From Calonectria ilicicola (lineage: Eukaryota > Ascomycota > Sordariomycetes > Hypocreales > Nectriaceae): DNA of 64,000 nt. Below, in pieces: positions 24,039 to 35,568 of this stretch. Each line of letters begins with the position of its first letter. Within the stretch, counting starts at the first letter, position 1. A program made the translations under genes and the position numbers. The notes below the pieces were generated by a model, which saw nothing but the letters and a program-made list of their open reading frames with translations, searched no databases and was not told the origin of the DNA. Location: the NCBI GenBank assembly GCA_020809705.1, contig CP085834.1:806001-870000 (forward strand). The letters are read 5' to 3'.

Positions 24039-25559
24039 ATGGATCTCGACTCACCCGCCCTCACGCCGCCGGAGGGCGTGATACCGAATTTCGATGATCC
24101 GTCTAATCGTAATGGGCTGGGCCGGTTCGTCTTCATTACCTGCTCCGTCTTTACCAGCATCTGCTTTCTTCTTCGGATGTATGGCCGATTGATATTGGTT
24201 AGAAAATTCCAAATAGAGGATGGTACGTTATGAAGTTGTTTATTAATCTGCAAAGAATCTTATTTTCTGTTTCGCTGTCGTTGGGGGAATACTTTCTAAC
24301 TTTTTGTGTCCTGTAGCCCTCTCCGTTGTCGGCTATGTATGATCTAAACCACCAAAACCGAAAGTCGATTCTAATAAGACATGTCTCAAGGGTTGTTTCT
24401 GGGGATGTATCTGGGCCATGATACGATTTGAAAACGCGCCGGGATACTATGTACATCAATGGAATGTTCAACTTCGAGAAGTGATTACGATGCAATATGT
24501 ATGCTTACCACCTCCGAAGTCGTTGGGTATGCTAACCAGAGATAGCTGGTGCTCGTCTTTGGTATTTGCTTTGCCGTGGTTCTGCCATGCCTCAAGACAG
24601 CTATTCTCATTGACTGGTGTCGCATCTTCGTTCCAGGCTCGAGGACAAAAAGCCCTTTCTGGTGGTTTTGCGCCGTGGTCATATTCTTCCAAGTGTTTGC
24701 TAGCGTCGCCATTATTGTGGCTTTAAACACACAGTGCAAACCGTATAAGAGCATTTGGTATATCACCATGGAGAGGAAATGCTGGGATATATATGCCATG
24801 CAGGTTATTGTCGCAGCTATTCATCTGGCCGGCGATGTCGCCATCTTCCTTTTACCACAACACAGGATATGGACATTGAAGATGTCGGTTAAACGGAGAC
24901 TGGGAATTTCCATTGTTTTCGGTTTGGGATTGGTGTAAGTTTTTGTTCTCTATTTACAGGATTTTCCCTCTGGTGTATTTCAGCAGGAAGGCTAATGGGT
25001 GGAGAAAAGTGCCTGCGTTGCTGCCGGCGCAAGACTGATTACCACAGTTGCCAACAAGAAGACAAAAGACAACACATATAAAATTGCAACTCTACTATTC
25101 TGGGCTGCAGCTGAGATGTCATGTGGCTTCTTTGTCTTTTGTATTCCCTGCCTTCCCAATATCATCAAAGAAAATGCCCTCGCTCGCAGGATTGCGAGGG
25201 CTGTTGGCATTAAATCGAATAGTTCGAAGCCCCGCTCCACAGATCTCGAGACCTTTGGGGGAAGCAATAGTGCATCGAAACATGGGAAGGGTCCAACTTC
25301 AGGTAGTCGATCTTATGCTAGATTGGATGAAGAGGCGTACGCGCTAGGGAGTCTGGCAGATGCAGAGTCTCAGGAGAACCTGCGCCGAAGTACACACTCG
25401 CAAGTATCAGCGAAAACATTGCCAGAATCGCCACCGAAGGCTCTTACTGTCGTGTGCACCACGCAGATTTCAGTTGTCCAAGAAGATGACATTTTAGCCA
25501 AGTGCGGAAGTAGTAGCAGAGCATATACCCGATCGAAGGACGATTTACGATTGACTTGA
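24039..25559 (+). CDS. Fungal rhodopsin-like seven-helix integral membrane protein
   Basis: Five exons: 24039-24222, 24317-24336 (20 bp), 24391-24498, 24546-24934, 25010-25559; 416 residues, phases close. The pattern is that of the widespread fungal rhodopsin-domain family: helix 1 (FITCSVFTSICFLLRMYGR), an acidic ED where the family has DD, then helices LVLVFGICFAVVLPCLKTAI, WFCAVVIFFQVFASVAIIVA, MQVIVAAIHLAGDVAIFLLP, GISIVFGLGLVACVAAGARL and IATLLFWAAAEMSCGFFVFC. Residues NTQCKP and ERKCWD hold two conserved Cys between helices. The last 130 residues are a polar cytoplasmic tail rich in Ser. No retinal lysine can be inferred. Role in the cell unknown; members often occur near secondary-metabolite genes. 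The 20-bp second exon needs RNA support. Confidence 0.85.
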
Positions 25560-25753
25560 ATCGCATAGAAAAAATACCCCAATATAAATTAGTATTAGAG
25601 AGTTGGCTTTCTTTCTACAAACAAGGTGCTTAACAGTAGCTGGGATTCAGGCTCAGCGTGACACACAATTGTTCTCTTAAAAAGTCGCAAAAATGTAAGA
25701 CAAACAGAATCAATTAACCAAAATTGCCAATAGTACAGCGGCTAAACGGTATT

Positions 25754-26737
25754 TTAACCCCAAACAAGTCCTTCAATGTCACTATCCTGTGTTGCAGACC
25801 CATCTTTCCCATCTCCTGCCTCGTTACCCTCGCGGCGTCTCCACTTCTTCCCCATCACCTCTTTGAACAAGCCCACATTCATTTCACCATTCATGATCTC
25901 ATCCGAGAATGGACGGACTACTTTGACATTGTCAAGTGGCTGCAGTTTAACATCGACATCTGGAGCCACAAAGAGGACAGCGCTCAGTCTTCGCACCCCG
26001 GGAGTACGTCGGACACGATGGCGCGTGGCTCGGATGCAACCACCACTAAGGATGACGGCACACCAGCCCGCGAGAACAACAGTGGCATCACCAGACACAG
26101 GAACCCACACTCCAGGCTTTTCGGCATCTTCCATCTCGAGACCAGAGGTACCATCTTGGAAAATGATGGTGAATGTGCCATAGTCGGTGTGGGAGCCACA
26201 GCCGTTGTCACTAACTGGGTCTGCAGTGTTGACACTGTAGTCGCATAGACGATAATTGATGTTATGGCTCTAATGCGCCTGGGAAAGATCGACACCGACG
26301 AATTTGGAGAGAATGGACAAAATTGGCTCAACATATGCGCCATGGACCTCGTCAAAGAATTTGACGGTTTCATCAAAGCCGGTTCCTGTAAAAGCAGTAC
26401 GGACGTCGGCCGGGATGCCGCCATTACGCATGGGGGACAGATCAATAGTAAACTTTTGATCCGAGTCCGTGTTGTACGTGGCAGCCGTTTTGAAAATACC
26501 TCACTTCGGATACGTCGCGTTCAGAGCGTCTGCATCCTCTGGGTGAGCGTGAAGGTGATCAAACAAGCGACGGATACAATCGAACGGCGCCTTCAGCTTC
26601 GGTTCAAACGAGACGATTGTAGAAGTGGAGCTCAATGGACGAACGGATGAATCCAGGAGAGGACCAGAGTCTGGAACGATATCTGCAGGTGCAGTAGCAA
26701 GCGCGTTGGAGATGTGAATGGAAGCTGCAGTAGCCAT
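25754..26737 (-). pseudogene. 2-oxoglutarate/Fe(II) oxygenase (isopenicillin-N-synthase-like) pseudogene, two in-frame stops
   Basis: One continuous minus-strand frame of 328 codons from ATG 26737 to the stop at 25754 is interrupted only by TGA at 26501-26503 and TAG at 26270-26272. The reading frame does not change across either, and no GT-AG intron removes them. Conserved parts are intact: the iron-binding HTD (SHTDYGTFTIIFQDG), GDATVVLAGW and the second His/Arg (IRATRHRVRR), then an LFVAPD strand. Intact relatives oxidise small molecules, often in specialised metabolism or hormone/antibiotic pathways. One stop is probably CAG to TAG, a C-to-T change in a CpA context. The gene is likely dead or recently inactivated; readthrough or an assembly error are alternatives. 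Confidence 0.85.
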
Positions 26738-27683
26738 GGTGGAATGTATTGTGCAGTTTAGATGAAGGGAAATCTTAGTTTATACAATGTTTTAGGGCAG
26801 TATGAAGAGGGAGAAGTTGGCCGAGGAGACTTCGAGGACTGGAGCTTGTCTTATAGACGAGCATCATGGAGCGAGCGGGGTCAAACCTCACGACCACTAC
26901 AGAGAAATCTCGTGTTGATTCCCTTTTCGCATCACTGCATTTTGCCGGGACATCACTAGTCACGACGTAACTATTGCTTGCGCAATTTATGCATGTTGGT
27001 CCCGCTGAAACTCGATGCTGTGGAGCCATGGCATGCAGGACCCTCAACTAGGATACTTGAATCTGGGGAGAATCGAGATGCTTATTTACTGTCCCTAGGT
27101 TTGCGCGAAGTCCCACTGAAAACCACGCAAAGAAAGTCATTAACTCTCCTTTTGCTCACACTGGGTTCATTAACACTTACGGACAAAAAGGCCATGGTAT
27201 TTAGATACCAAGAGGCTGGACGGGAGTGTTGCATGTCGCACACTACCCCCACTAGCTGTCGTGAGAGGTGGTGCAATTGGCCGAGATGCATAAATAAATT
27301 TCCGATTTCTTCATTCTCGCTTCCTTCAACCAAAATAGTCAATAAGATCCGATTGAACATGATATTATCGTTGTCCAACTAGTGGAGTTGGGGGGCTTTC
27401 GCCAGGACGTCGGCTGATTTAAACATTACAAACGGGTGTCAAAATTTAATACCCAATATCTCAGTTGGTGGCATCATCGCCAGGCCGGTCTGGGGGGATA
27501 TAGAGGTCAATTAAAATGGCGTGAGCATGTAAACCGTGAATCTTGCACTGTTCTTATCTTCTGTTTATTATTTTAAAATAAATATGTAAAAAAGGAAGCA
27601 GAAATCGCTCAATCGTTTATATTCAATTCAGAAGCTGCGGTACTCAGTTACCAGTTACATAAATCAACGGAGAACAAGATCAG
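26738..27683. other. Intergenic, 0.95 kb
   Basis: Lies between the 5' end of the oxygenase pseudogene and the 3' end of the SDR gene. No gene supported; frames at 26978-27382 and 27082-27378 overlap on opposite strands and lack domain features. Confidence 0.4.
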
Positions 27684-28674
27684 TCAGACTTCTTTCACCG
27701 ACCCTCCCCAGCCCACAAAAGAAACTCCGCCGAGCTTGGTTTGGAGAAGATCAGTGGTCATAATCTCTTCCTTTCTGGCCTTCAATTCATCCACATCCCA
27801 ATTCACCCACACAAACTTGCCCCTGAGGAAGTCAGCTTCAGGGCTAGCAAGCCATAAGCAAAAGTGGCCAGGCAAATCAACTTCAGTGCTGTTAGCTTTG
27901 TATTTGCTCGTGAATAAGTAGTAGGGAAATAGAACTAAAAATCCATGGAAGAAATTCCTGCAACCTACCATGGTCCATGCCACCGTGACCGCTCTTGCGA
28001 CTCATGGTGGTATCAATAAGGCCAGGGTGAATATTGACAACGTGTAGGCTGGGATTTTCCAGGGCGATGTAATCAAATAATTTTGTTGCAGCCATTTTAC
28101 TTGCAGCATAGGCAGACACTCCAGGTTCTAGAGGCGGGATGTGGGCAATACAAGTTGAGATGTGCAAAACATGGGCCCCCTCTGCTGCATGTTGAATGAA
28201 CCCTTGAACCGTGTAGAGTGCTCCTAAAACGTTGGTGTTGAATGCCGACCACCAGTCCTGAACCTCAAATCCTGGGCTGAGCACAGGGCGAGGAATTGGC
28301 ATCGATGCGGAGTTGCAAACGAGAACGTCAATCTTTCCAAAGACTTGGCTAATCTTGTTGAAGGCTTCATCTACCTGGCTGGAGTTGGTGATGTCGGCAG
28401 GAACCGCCAAAACATTGGTGCCGGGGAATTCGTCTTCAATCACATTTTTGGTGACGAGAAGATTCTTCTCGGTTCGGCTCATGATGGCGATTTTGGTACT
28501 CCCGCCGGCAGCAAAGGCTCTTGCGATGCTAGCACCGATACCAGTCCCGCCGCCGGTAACGACAATCGTCTTGCCTTTTACTGAAAGCTCTGGGCGCGAC
28601 GGCGATATAGCGGGATATGATTTGCTATGCCATTGGTTCAAATTGGTAAGAGATGGAAAAAATGGAGAGGCCAT
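27684..28674 (-). CDS. Short-chain dehydrogenase/reductase (SDR)
   Basis: Two exons: 27965-28674 and 27684-27888; 304 residues. The intron at 27889-27964 ends CTAACAG. I chose the ATG at 28674 (MASPFFPSLT) because the Rossmann core follows at the usual distance; an in-frame ATG at 28785 would add 37 residues. The cofactor motif is TGGGTGIG (40-47), an NSAS replaces the usual NNAG/NAG, and the catalytic residues are Ser173, Tyr189 and Lys193 (YAASK). The C-terminal exon with LPGHFCLWLASPEADFL and VWVNWDVDEL is typical of a fungal SDR subfamily. Reaction: NAD(P)-dependent oxidation or reduction of an alcohol or ketone; substrate unknown. It is divergent from the transcription factor at 29158, with 483 bases between starts. 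Confidence 0.9.
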
Positions 28675-29157
28675 GGCTGCAATGGATAGGAAATTTAGTT
28701 GCTTGTGATGGATTGATGTGCAAAGAGCTGTTGCACTATTTGACGGTGACTTCTCTTTAAATACTTTTTGTACACTCTTTACCACGGCATCCTCACCTGT
28801 AATCTACAATGTGGGCATATAAAATATCATAGACATCTCCGTGAGACATCTCCGGGGAAATTTGACGTCAAGTGTCATTTTTCGGAGTTGTCCCATTATC
28901 ATTTGTCGAGATCACTCGCTGGGTTTTTTGCTGGCTCTACCGGGCAGAGCAAGATTGCCCGAAAGTGGGGCGATGGATTGGCTGAAGAAACCTCATTATT
29001 AATCCAAGTGGCACGTGTATGCGTGTACAACGGAATTCCGTAGTCAACTGGGGCCAACCCCTTTCCACACTTGCTGACTCCGAGAAACGACAATAATCTC
29101 TTTTTTCCTTCCCAATTATTGGATTGCGAATACCGAAGTGAAATTTTATCCCACCAA
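28675..29157. promoter_or_regulatory. Shared divergent promoter region, SDR (-) and zinc-finger regulator (+)
   Basis: The 483 bases between the SDR start and the regulator start must hold the promoters of both genes. A duplicated GAGACATCTCCG / AGACATCTCCG-like segment appears around 28835-28858 (ACATCTCCGTGAGACATCTCCG), a direct repeat that could be a binding site. Co-regulation is inference. Confidence 0.45.
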
Positions 29158-30887
29158 ATGGAGGAGCCGATCAGCCGAGGCGGGTTGCACTGCCCCATCT
29201 GTAGAAAGCCCTACACCAACGGCTCCAACTGTAAGAAACAGCTGACAGGGCCACTCGAATCAGACTGATACTATGTAGCGCGAGCCAAGAGCAGGCATAT
29301 CTCATATTGCCGTAAAAAGCACCAATCAGCCCCTATCTCAAGGAGAAAGGCATGTGACGAATGCGTCCGAGCCAAAGTCCGCTGCAGCTTAGGTCCTGCA
29401 GGGTGCTCTCGATGCGTATCAAGGAGCGTTTCATGCACCTATAAGGGCGCCGCTCAGGGCCAAAACTTATTTAACAGGGGTTCAGAACTGGAAAGTAGCA
29501 GTCAGGCGCTAAAGGTTCCCTTGCAACTAAACAATGTATCCCCGGAACACACCCCTCATCAGGCTTCAAAAAACTCCCAACCCGGCCTCTATAGTACTTT
29601 TACAGAGCCTGAAGAGACATTCGCAAACGCCAACCTTTCTCTTGGTGACTCTACATTGGTAAATGAAGCGACGGGGTCTGGATGGTTATACGCGTCTGGT
29701 CTAACAACTGACTTCATCGAATCCTATCCTCTCGAGCCCCATCTCAACGCGTCAATGATCAATGGCGATCCACACATTGCACCCAACACCACAGCTCCTC
29801 TCGAACAATTGCATCGATCGCCATCTTCAGTTCCATTATCAGTCCCCTATCGTGATCCTTCCTCATTATTTGAGCGGCGCAAGTTCTCGGAGCCGGAACT
29901 TGACCTTACTAGCGACTTTGCCTTGCACATCTTACGTTCTTACCCATATATGCTAGTTAACCAAAGCTCTCTGCCCCCTTTCATCCACCCAATGTATGAG
30001 CACTTGTTTGAAAGCGACATGGATCGACCTAGTCCTCTTTATGGTGCCCTGAAATTATCCAAGATGTTGTTGCATGGCCAGCGGATGAATAGGAGTTTGA
30101 TCTGGGGGCTCATCCGGATCGAACAGGAGCGGATCTTCAACGAGGTACCGAAACAAAAACCCCTCTAGGTTATTGATTGTAGATAACTGGAGTGCTGACC
30201 AAAGATTCTGAAAATAGCACCTGAGGTTTAGCAAGTGGGAGCTTTTGGAGGCGCTGCAGTCTCTCCTCATCTACATCCTATTGCGAATCATTGAAGGCCG
30301 CCGTCACTATACCGAATTTGGCACTCAGATTCTAGCTTCAGTTAATGTGAGTCGGTGCGAGATGTAAATGAGTTAAAAGTTCCATTTTACTGATAGGCGA
30401 ATGAATCAAGGCCGTGTGTGGAACCATCACCATGAGATGTGGTGAACTCATTAGCCCTGATGAAGCTATGGGTAAAATGATGCTGTGGAAAGATTGGGTA
30501 TTTTTCGAATCTCGTCGTCGGTAAGCGCTATCATAGAGAAGCACCCGAACCCGAGGCTGACTTGACTGGCATTTAATCAGAACTGCAACAGCTATCCTTA
30601 TTATTAACAGCATCCTGCACGCCCAAATTACAACACCATCACCAAAAATGCCCGAGTACTCCTGCTCTCCTGCACCATCGCCTATGAGATTGTGGCAGGC
30701 CGAAAACGAGACCGACTGGGTGGTTGACTATGCAGGATATTTGCATAACAATGCTACTCATGGCATGCTAAAAAACAGTGACCTCGTTGAATTGAAGGAG
30801 GCAACCGGAGGGCAAAATGATGGATGGTATGCTTACGCCGACTCGTTTGGCCTTCTTGTCACATTGGCAGCGAACATGATCATTTAG
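29158..30887 (+). CDS. Transcription factor with C2H2-like finger plus Zn2Cys6 cluster
   Basis: Five exons: 29158-29230, 29279-30144, 30218-30346, 30411-30520, 30581-30887; 494 residues, phases close. The N-terminus has HCPICRKPY with a later HISYC (a C2H2/C2HC-type finger split by the first intron). It is directly followed by the binuclear cluster ACDECVRAKVRC ... CSRCVSRSVSC (C-x2-C-x6-C-x6-C-x2-C-x6-C). This tandem finger arrangement is known in fungal regulators of accessory metabolism. The C-terminal half is helical, as in the fungal-specific regulatory domain, but shorter than usual. Nuclear, DNA-binding. It is divergent from the SDR gene, its most likely local target (inference). Confidence 0.88.
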
Positions 30888-31113
30888 AACGCATGGTTGC
30901 TGAGCAATGAGAAATACATATATACAAAAGCTAGGCGATAGAACCTTGTTAAATGAATGATTCATTGCTATAGAAGTCGTCAATAATACTAATGAGTGTT
31001 TTGAAATTTCCTTTTAGGCAAAGCGCACCATGTGCTTGCCAACGAAAGCAAGAAAAAGAAGAATCTGATTGTCGATATCAGGCAAATCTTCGTTGCGGTA
31101 GCTAACTAGACAA

Positions 31114-33955
31114 TCAAACATACATCTTGATTTCAGATCGCGTTTTGGTCTCCGTTGGGCTTTTTATTCGTGCATCGTGGTCACTCCAAGTCGGGTAATT
31201 GATACGTCTTATCCAACGCAGCAACCACTCAGGCACAAAAATACCCCTCGTTTCTTCTGCAAGAACATGGATCCTAGAACCAGAAAAGACCCATCCCAGT
31301 TTCAATGCATTCGCCTGCGTTTCGCACCTGCCCGTAGGTCATCAACCTTGTCCTTGGGGATGCCGATGATCACTTTCCTCGCATCCTCGGATTCACCCTC
31401 ATACCAAGTACGAGGTTCAAGGATATCCGGAGATTCAATCATTGCACCTAGTTCTATTATATCGATTAGTACCCGTGGGACTAATGGACTTGATACGGGA
31501 CCTACTGTACGAATCTGCTGTCCTCTCCGTGATGTCGTTATGCACTGATCTGGAGTCGTCTAGTGGCATAGTGGATTCAAGTGGGACGATGCTGCCGGAA
31601 GATGTAGGCTGAGAAGAAATCGATGCTGTAGGCACGCTACAAGAATTGGAGAAGTGTACAATGAAACACGGGTCGGAGGGCCTGAACATGATAGCGAAAT
31701 AAACCTCGTTGGGTGTAAGCCCGGCAAATATACGGCTGCGGGATGCATGACTGCAAGTTGTCGAAAAGCAGGTTGGTTTCGACGTTATGTGAATCTGATT
31801 TTCATCACCAATCGCAAAAGGATGAGTGCCAAGACATGGAAGGACGGGCCTATCAACTAATACATAATGTCAACTCTGAATCTGAGACCTTGGAAGTGCG
31901 TGATACTTACAATCTTCCGAAGTTAATCGGTTCTTGAGATGCGAGCAGGTAGACTCGAGGTGTAGCTGAACAGTGACATTAGCTTCATCACTCAAATACG
32001 AAACACCACCCCATCTGAGCGACAACTGGCCCTGGTTGTTTTCATCCGGCATCAGGTTAAAGTGCTCCTCGTTTTGAATATATTCTTCGAGTCTCAATCA
32101 GGCATTCGTCATCTCAAGATTCTTATGTCAAAGGCTCGAGTGGCCCTCATTTTGCTCCAACAACGCGATCGGTATTCCGGCCATAACATCTTCTAAAAGT
32201 GCTTTCGTTGTCCAAAGTAATACAACTGGTTCTGCCAGTACCTCTGGTAGATCGAGCTCTCGCATGGCTCGCTTCTTTTGGAGCCAGCGCTCGTGAATTT
32301 TGACAAGTCGACGTTCAGGTACATAGAATGAATTGATTGAAATTTTTCCTGTGTTGACAAACTCAAGGCTGGCGCCCTTGGTTAGAGAGCAGTTGTGAAA
32401 GCAAGCACAAAGCAGAAAATAAAGTCGCTCGGCAAAACCTAGCGGCACCTAAATAGCCTTTGCGTGCAAGAATCTCCTTTTTTGCTCCTATTCGGCGGTA
32501 CGCAGTAATCCGTACCCGGCGAGTGCCGACCAGTAGGATTCTGGTAACTCAACCCCTTCCCGACCAAGTCCCTAGATTGTCTTGCCCAGGACCTTGTTAT
32601 TCTAAGGTCAGCTCGCGGCTCTTGCATTCAATTGGACTACTTACCTGAGTCTTTTCTGATGTGGAATAATACCACTTGGCTGGATTCGAAAAGAGGCACT
32701 TTTGTAGTCTCTTAGCTATGTCCTCTCGCATCATAGACTGGGCCTGGGCGATATCGGCGAAATCGTGCTCAGAATCAAGTAGCATATCATGAAGATGACT
32801 GACGTAGCCGGGGTTCTTGACAAGTACTTCATCCCAGATGCGAAATATAGCACGTGATTCCTTTGAAGGGGTGGTGAAGGGTTGTCTTTTTCTATTTGCG
32901 ATGCCACGCTGAAAGTTGTAGCCGAACCTCAATGCCTTACCCGTAATTCTGGCGCTACCGCTGGCATTTGATGTTTTAAGTAACAGATCATTCAGGTAAA
33001 TGTTGCCACGAAGCTTTGGATCTGATATCAAGTGTCCCTTGGATGCTCGCAGAATGCCTTTGCCTTCATCAACATGTTGCAAGAAAAGTGCCGACTCACA
33101 CTATGTGTCGAATTCTTTCAACGATACGCGACTCGGGGTTCTTAGCACACCTGCTTCGCTCCGCATTTGGCGGAACTCGGAGCCGATGAGAAATTGCACA
33201 TCAAAAAGCGAATGTGCTGGCATTGGTACCAGCTTTCTCACAAGATCATCCCGGGCCTTCCAGTACATGCCGCTGATCTGCTGGGTACTCATACGACGCA
33301 TATGTAAAGCCAACTTTCCGCCAGGTGCGATTAAAGATCCACTTGAAACCACTGGCCATGCAAATGACTGAGTGGTTCTGTGGATCTCGTTAAAGGGCTA
33401 TGAGGGCCAGTTTGAGACCTTCACCATGGACACCTGCCTGCCGTGAGTCTGTCGCCTTTGTTGTGCTGCCAAGGTCGAGATGCTGCAGAGAAAAACCGCC
33501 GGTGCAATTTTTAATGTCTACGAATCCATAATATCTATTCCCATCACTACGACCGCTGAATCGTATGTAGCCGAGGGAGTCTAGATGGCCTCGAGGATCG
33601 GGTACTGTGTAAAGAACTTCGGCTTTTTCTGGGTTGATATTCCTTTCTCTGACCACGCTAAACTGGCTTTTGCAAATATTAAAAGCCGCAATGATGGCGT
33701 CTCTCCTAAGAAATCACGCCAGCAAGCAATGCCAACGTCAAAGTAGTGAGCATACCAGTTCTGAACTAGCTCACAGAAAGCCTCAGTAGAGTCCAATTTG
33801 CTGTAGGATGGTTTGATGAGAAATGTAATTATGCGCAATTTCTCGTTAGAGATACTGGATAAAGGAATCTCTAGTACCTCTGCGCATATCTCGTCAGCAT
33901 CATTGTTGCTAAGCCGTTCTACCGGAGCACTAGTCAATTCAGGGGGGGGAGCCAT
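31114..33955 (-). pseudogene. GHKL/HSP90-like ATPase family gene, heavily mutated
   Basis: From ATG 33955 the minus strand encodes a protein whose N-terminal part has a GHKL N-box (ELVQNWRDAI, formed by splicing a 50-bp intron at 33706-33755) and a G-box-like HGEGLKLALIAL. Downstream, one dominant frame carries conserved stretches (GYNFQRGIANRKRQPF, VELPESYWSALAGYGLLRTA, KIHERWLQKKRAM, GLTPNEVYFAIMFRP). It is broken by in-frame stops at 33390, 33101, 32572, 32488, 32449, 32128 and 32098, and by at least two frame changes (near 33300 and 31500). Two further introns look intact: a GTAAGT donor after STSEKTQ near 32645, and another GTAAGT donor at about 31910. The length of an intact copy would be roughly 850-900 residues. 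Such proteins bind ATP; their role in fungi is not known to me. Confidence 0.8.
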
Positions 33956-35568
33956 GGCCCAATGCAAGACTAGCGATGACTCGTTTTGGCGAGGTGAAAT
34001 AGAGAGATGAAGGAGTGGAGACTGAAAGGTGAAAGAAAGCAATTTCGATCAACAAGCAACAGAGCCAGAAAGAATGTAGGAGTGTGCTTTAGCTCATGGC
34101 AGATGTGGTGCCTAAACAATGACTCCGCCCGCACTGTGTGCAAACACGGACGCACCCACCAGCCACACTTGGTTGTTTGTTTTAGTGGCTGGTCTTGTAA
34201 CCTCCCAGCAAGAAAAGCTTCGTCTTTACCCGCAACGGTTGCAGGTTTGCTTGAACAGAGTAAGAATTAGATCAGCTGTAAGACTTGATTCATATGTAAT
34301 CATACCACATCAAAGGGTGGCGGAAGCCGTGAGACCCAACCATTTTTTCGACACCATCCTATCCACAGCCCGTAAGGTATCAGTTCATCTATTTCTCATA
34401 CGGTGATGAATTAGGCCAGTGTCTATCTTGGATTAGGAGTGAGAGACACCCTGCTGCTGTCTTTGTTTGATCTACTTCTTTCTCGGTGGTACGCCACATG
34501 GATTTCCTCGATGCGTTAGGTAGGCTTTTTGACATTTCTCGGGTGTAATATGAAGCCAGTGAAAATTCCATACAACTCAAAAAGGCGAGAAAATCTGATG
34601 GGTAAAATGGCAAAGGATGCATGAGAGGGGAGGCACTTATGGTGGCATAGTTTCTCAAAGCCTGGACGAGATTGTATTAGACAAACGTTCTCTACACCAA
34701 ATACGGTACTTGTGTAAGCTCGCGAATGCCAAAGGAGTATAGCGGCACCATGGGTTAGGGACCGCAAATGGCATTTCCCGCCAATGCATTAGCGCTCCAA
34801 AGCTCTTTTCTTGTTGCACTATTATGGATCGTGGCAGACTTTTGACAGGTTACTCCACAATAAGTGCAAAATGCGGCACTTTCCGCTCTATCGTTCAAGA
34901 GCCAGCCTTTCAAGTTCCACTGCCTATAGCGCCCTAGCTAGGTGTCAAACAAATAGCTAAAGCCCTGCTAGTCGAGACGCCACGAAGACAAAAACACACC
35001 GCTGATTGAGGAGTTTCATACTATGGGAAATCCCCGATGGTCCGGTTCTGAGCGTCATGCTCAGAAAAGAAGTATCATCATCGAAATGACATATTCATGG
35101 TCACCAGATTCTGGCTAATATGGCACTAACATACACGCGTGCACGTATTGAAAGACTACTGGTAGAGTGCCCAGGACATGATTCTCAGCCGCTCCCCTAG
35201 CGGATCCCCTTTCGCTCGCGTAAAAGCTTAGCATCAGGACCGTTTGCGCCACAGGTCTCTCAACCCAACCACTCCATCGTAGATTTGGTCCAGACTCGGC
35301 ATTTATGAGCCGACTTGAGGGCTATGCCAGCGCGGTTTGCCAACAGAATTGCATCGTGATTCTCACAGCTTTCCCATTTTTCCCGCATCTTAAATATCAG
35401 GTTAGTATCAACCCCATCCCCGCCAAAGATTGACGATTCCCAACAACAAAAAAGACTCATGCTAAATACAAGCTGATCAATTAGATCCAACTCCGGGTGG
35501 TTATAATTAACCAATCTACCATATTCTTCATGCATTTCTATTTAAAAGCATAAGGAATCACATTTGCC
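33956..35568. other. Intergenic, 1.6 kb
   Basis: No gene supported. A run of eight G lies at about 33942-33949 just inside the pseudogene start. Frames at 34119-34406, 34389-34658 and 35260-35535 are short and without features. Confidence 0.4.

Noticed and set aside
33101..33352. Separate small gene within the GHKL region
   Set aside because: It is one segment of the broken ATPase gene, continuing in frame into downstream segments after a stop.
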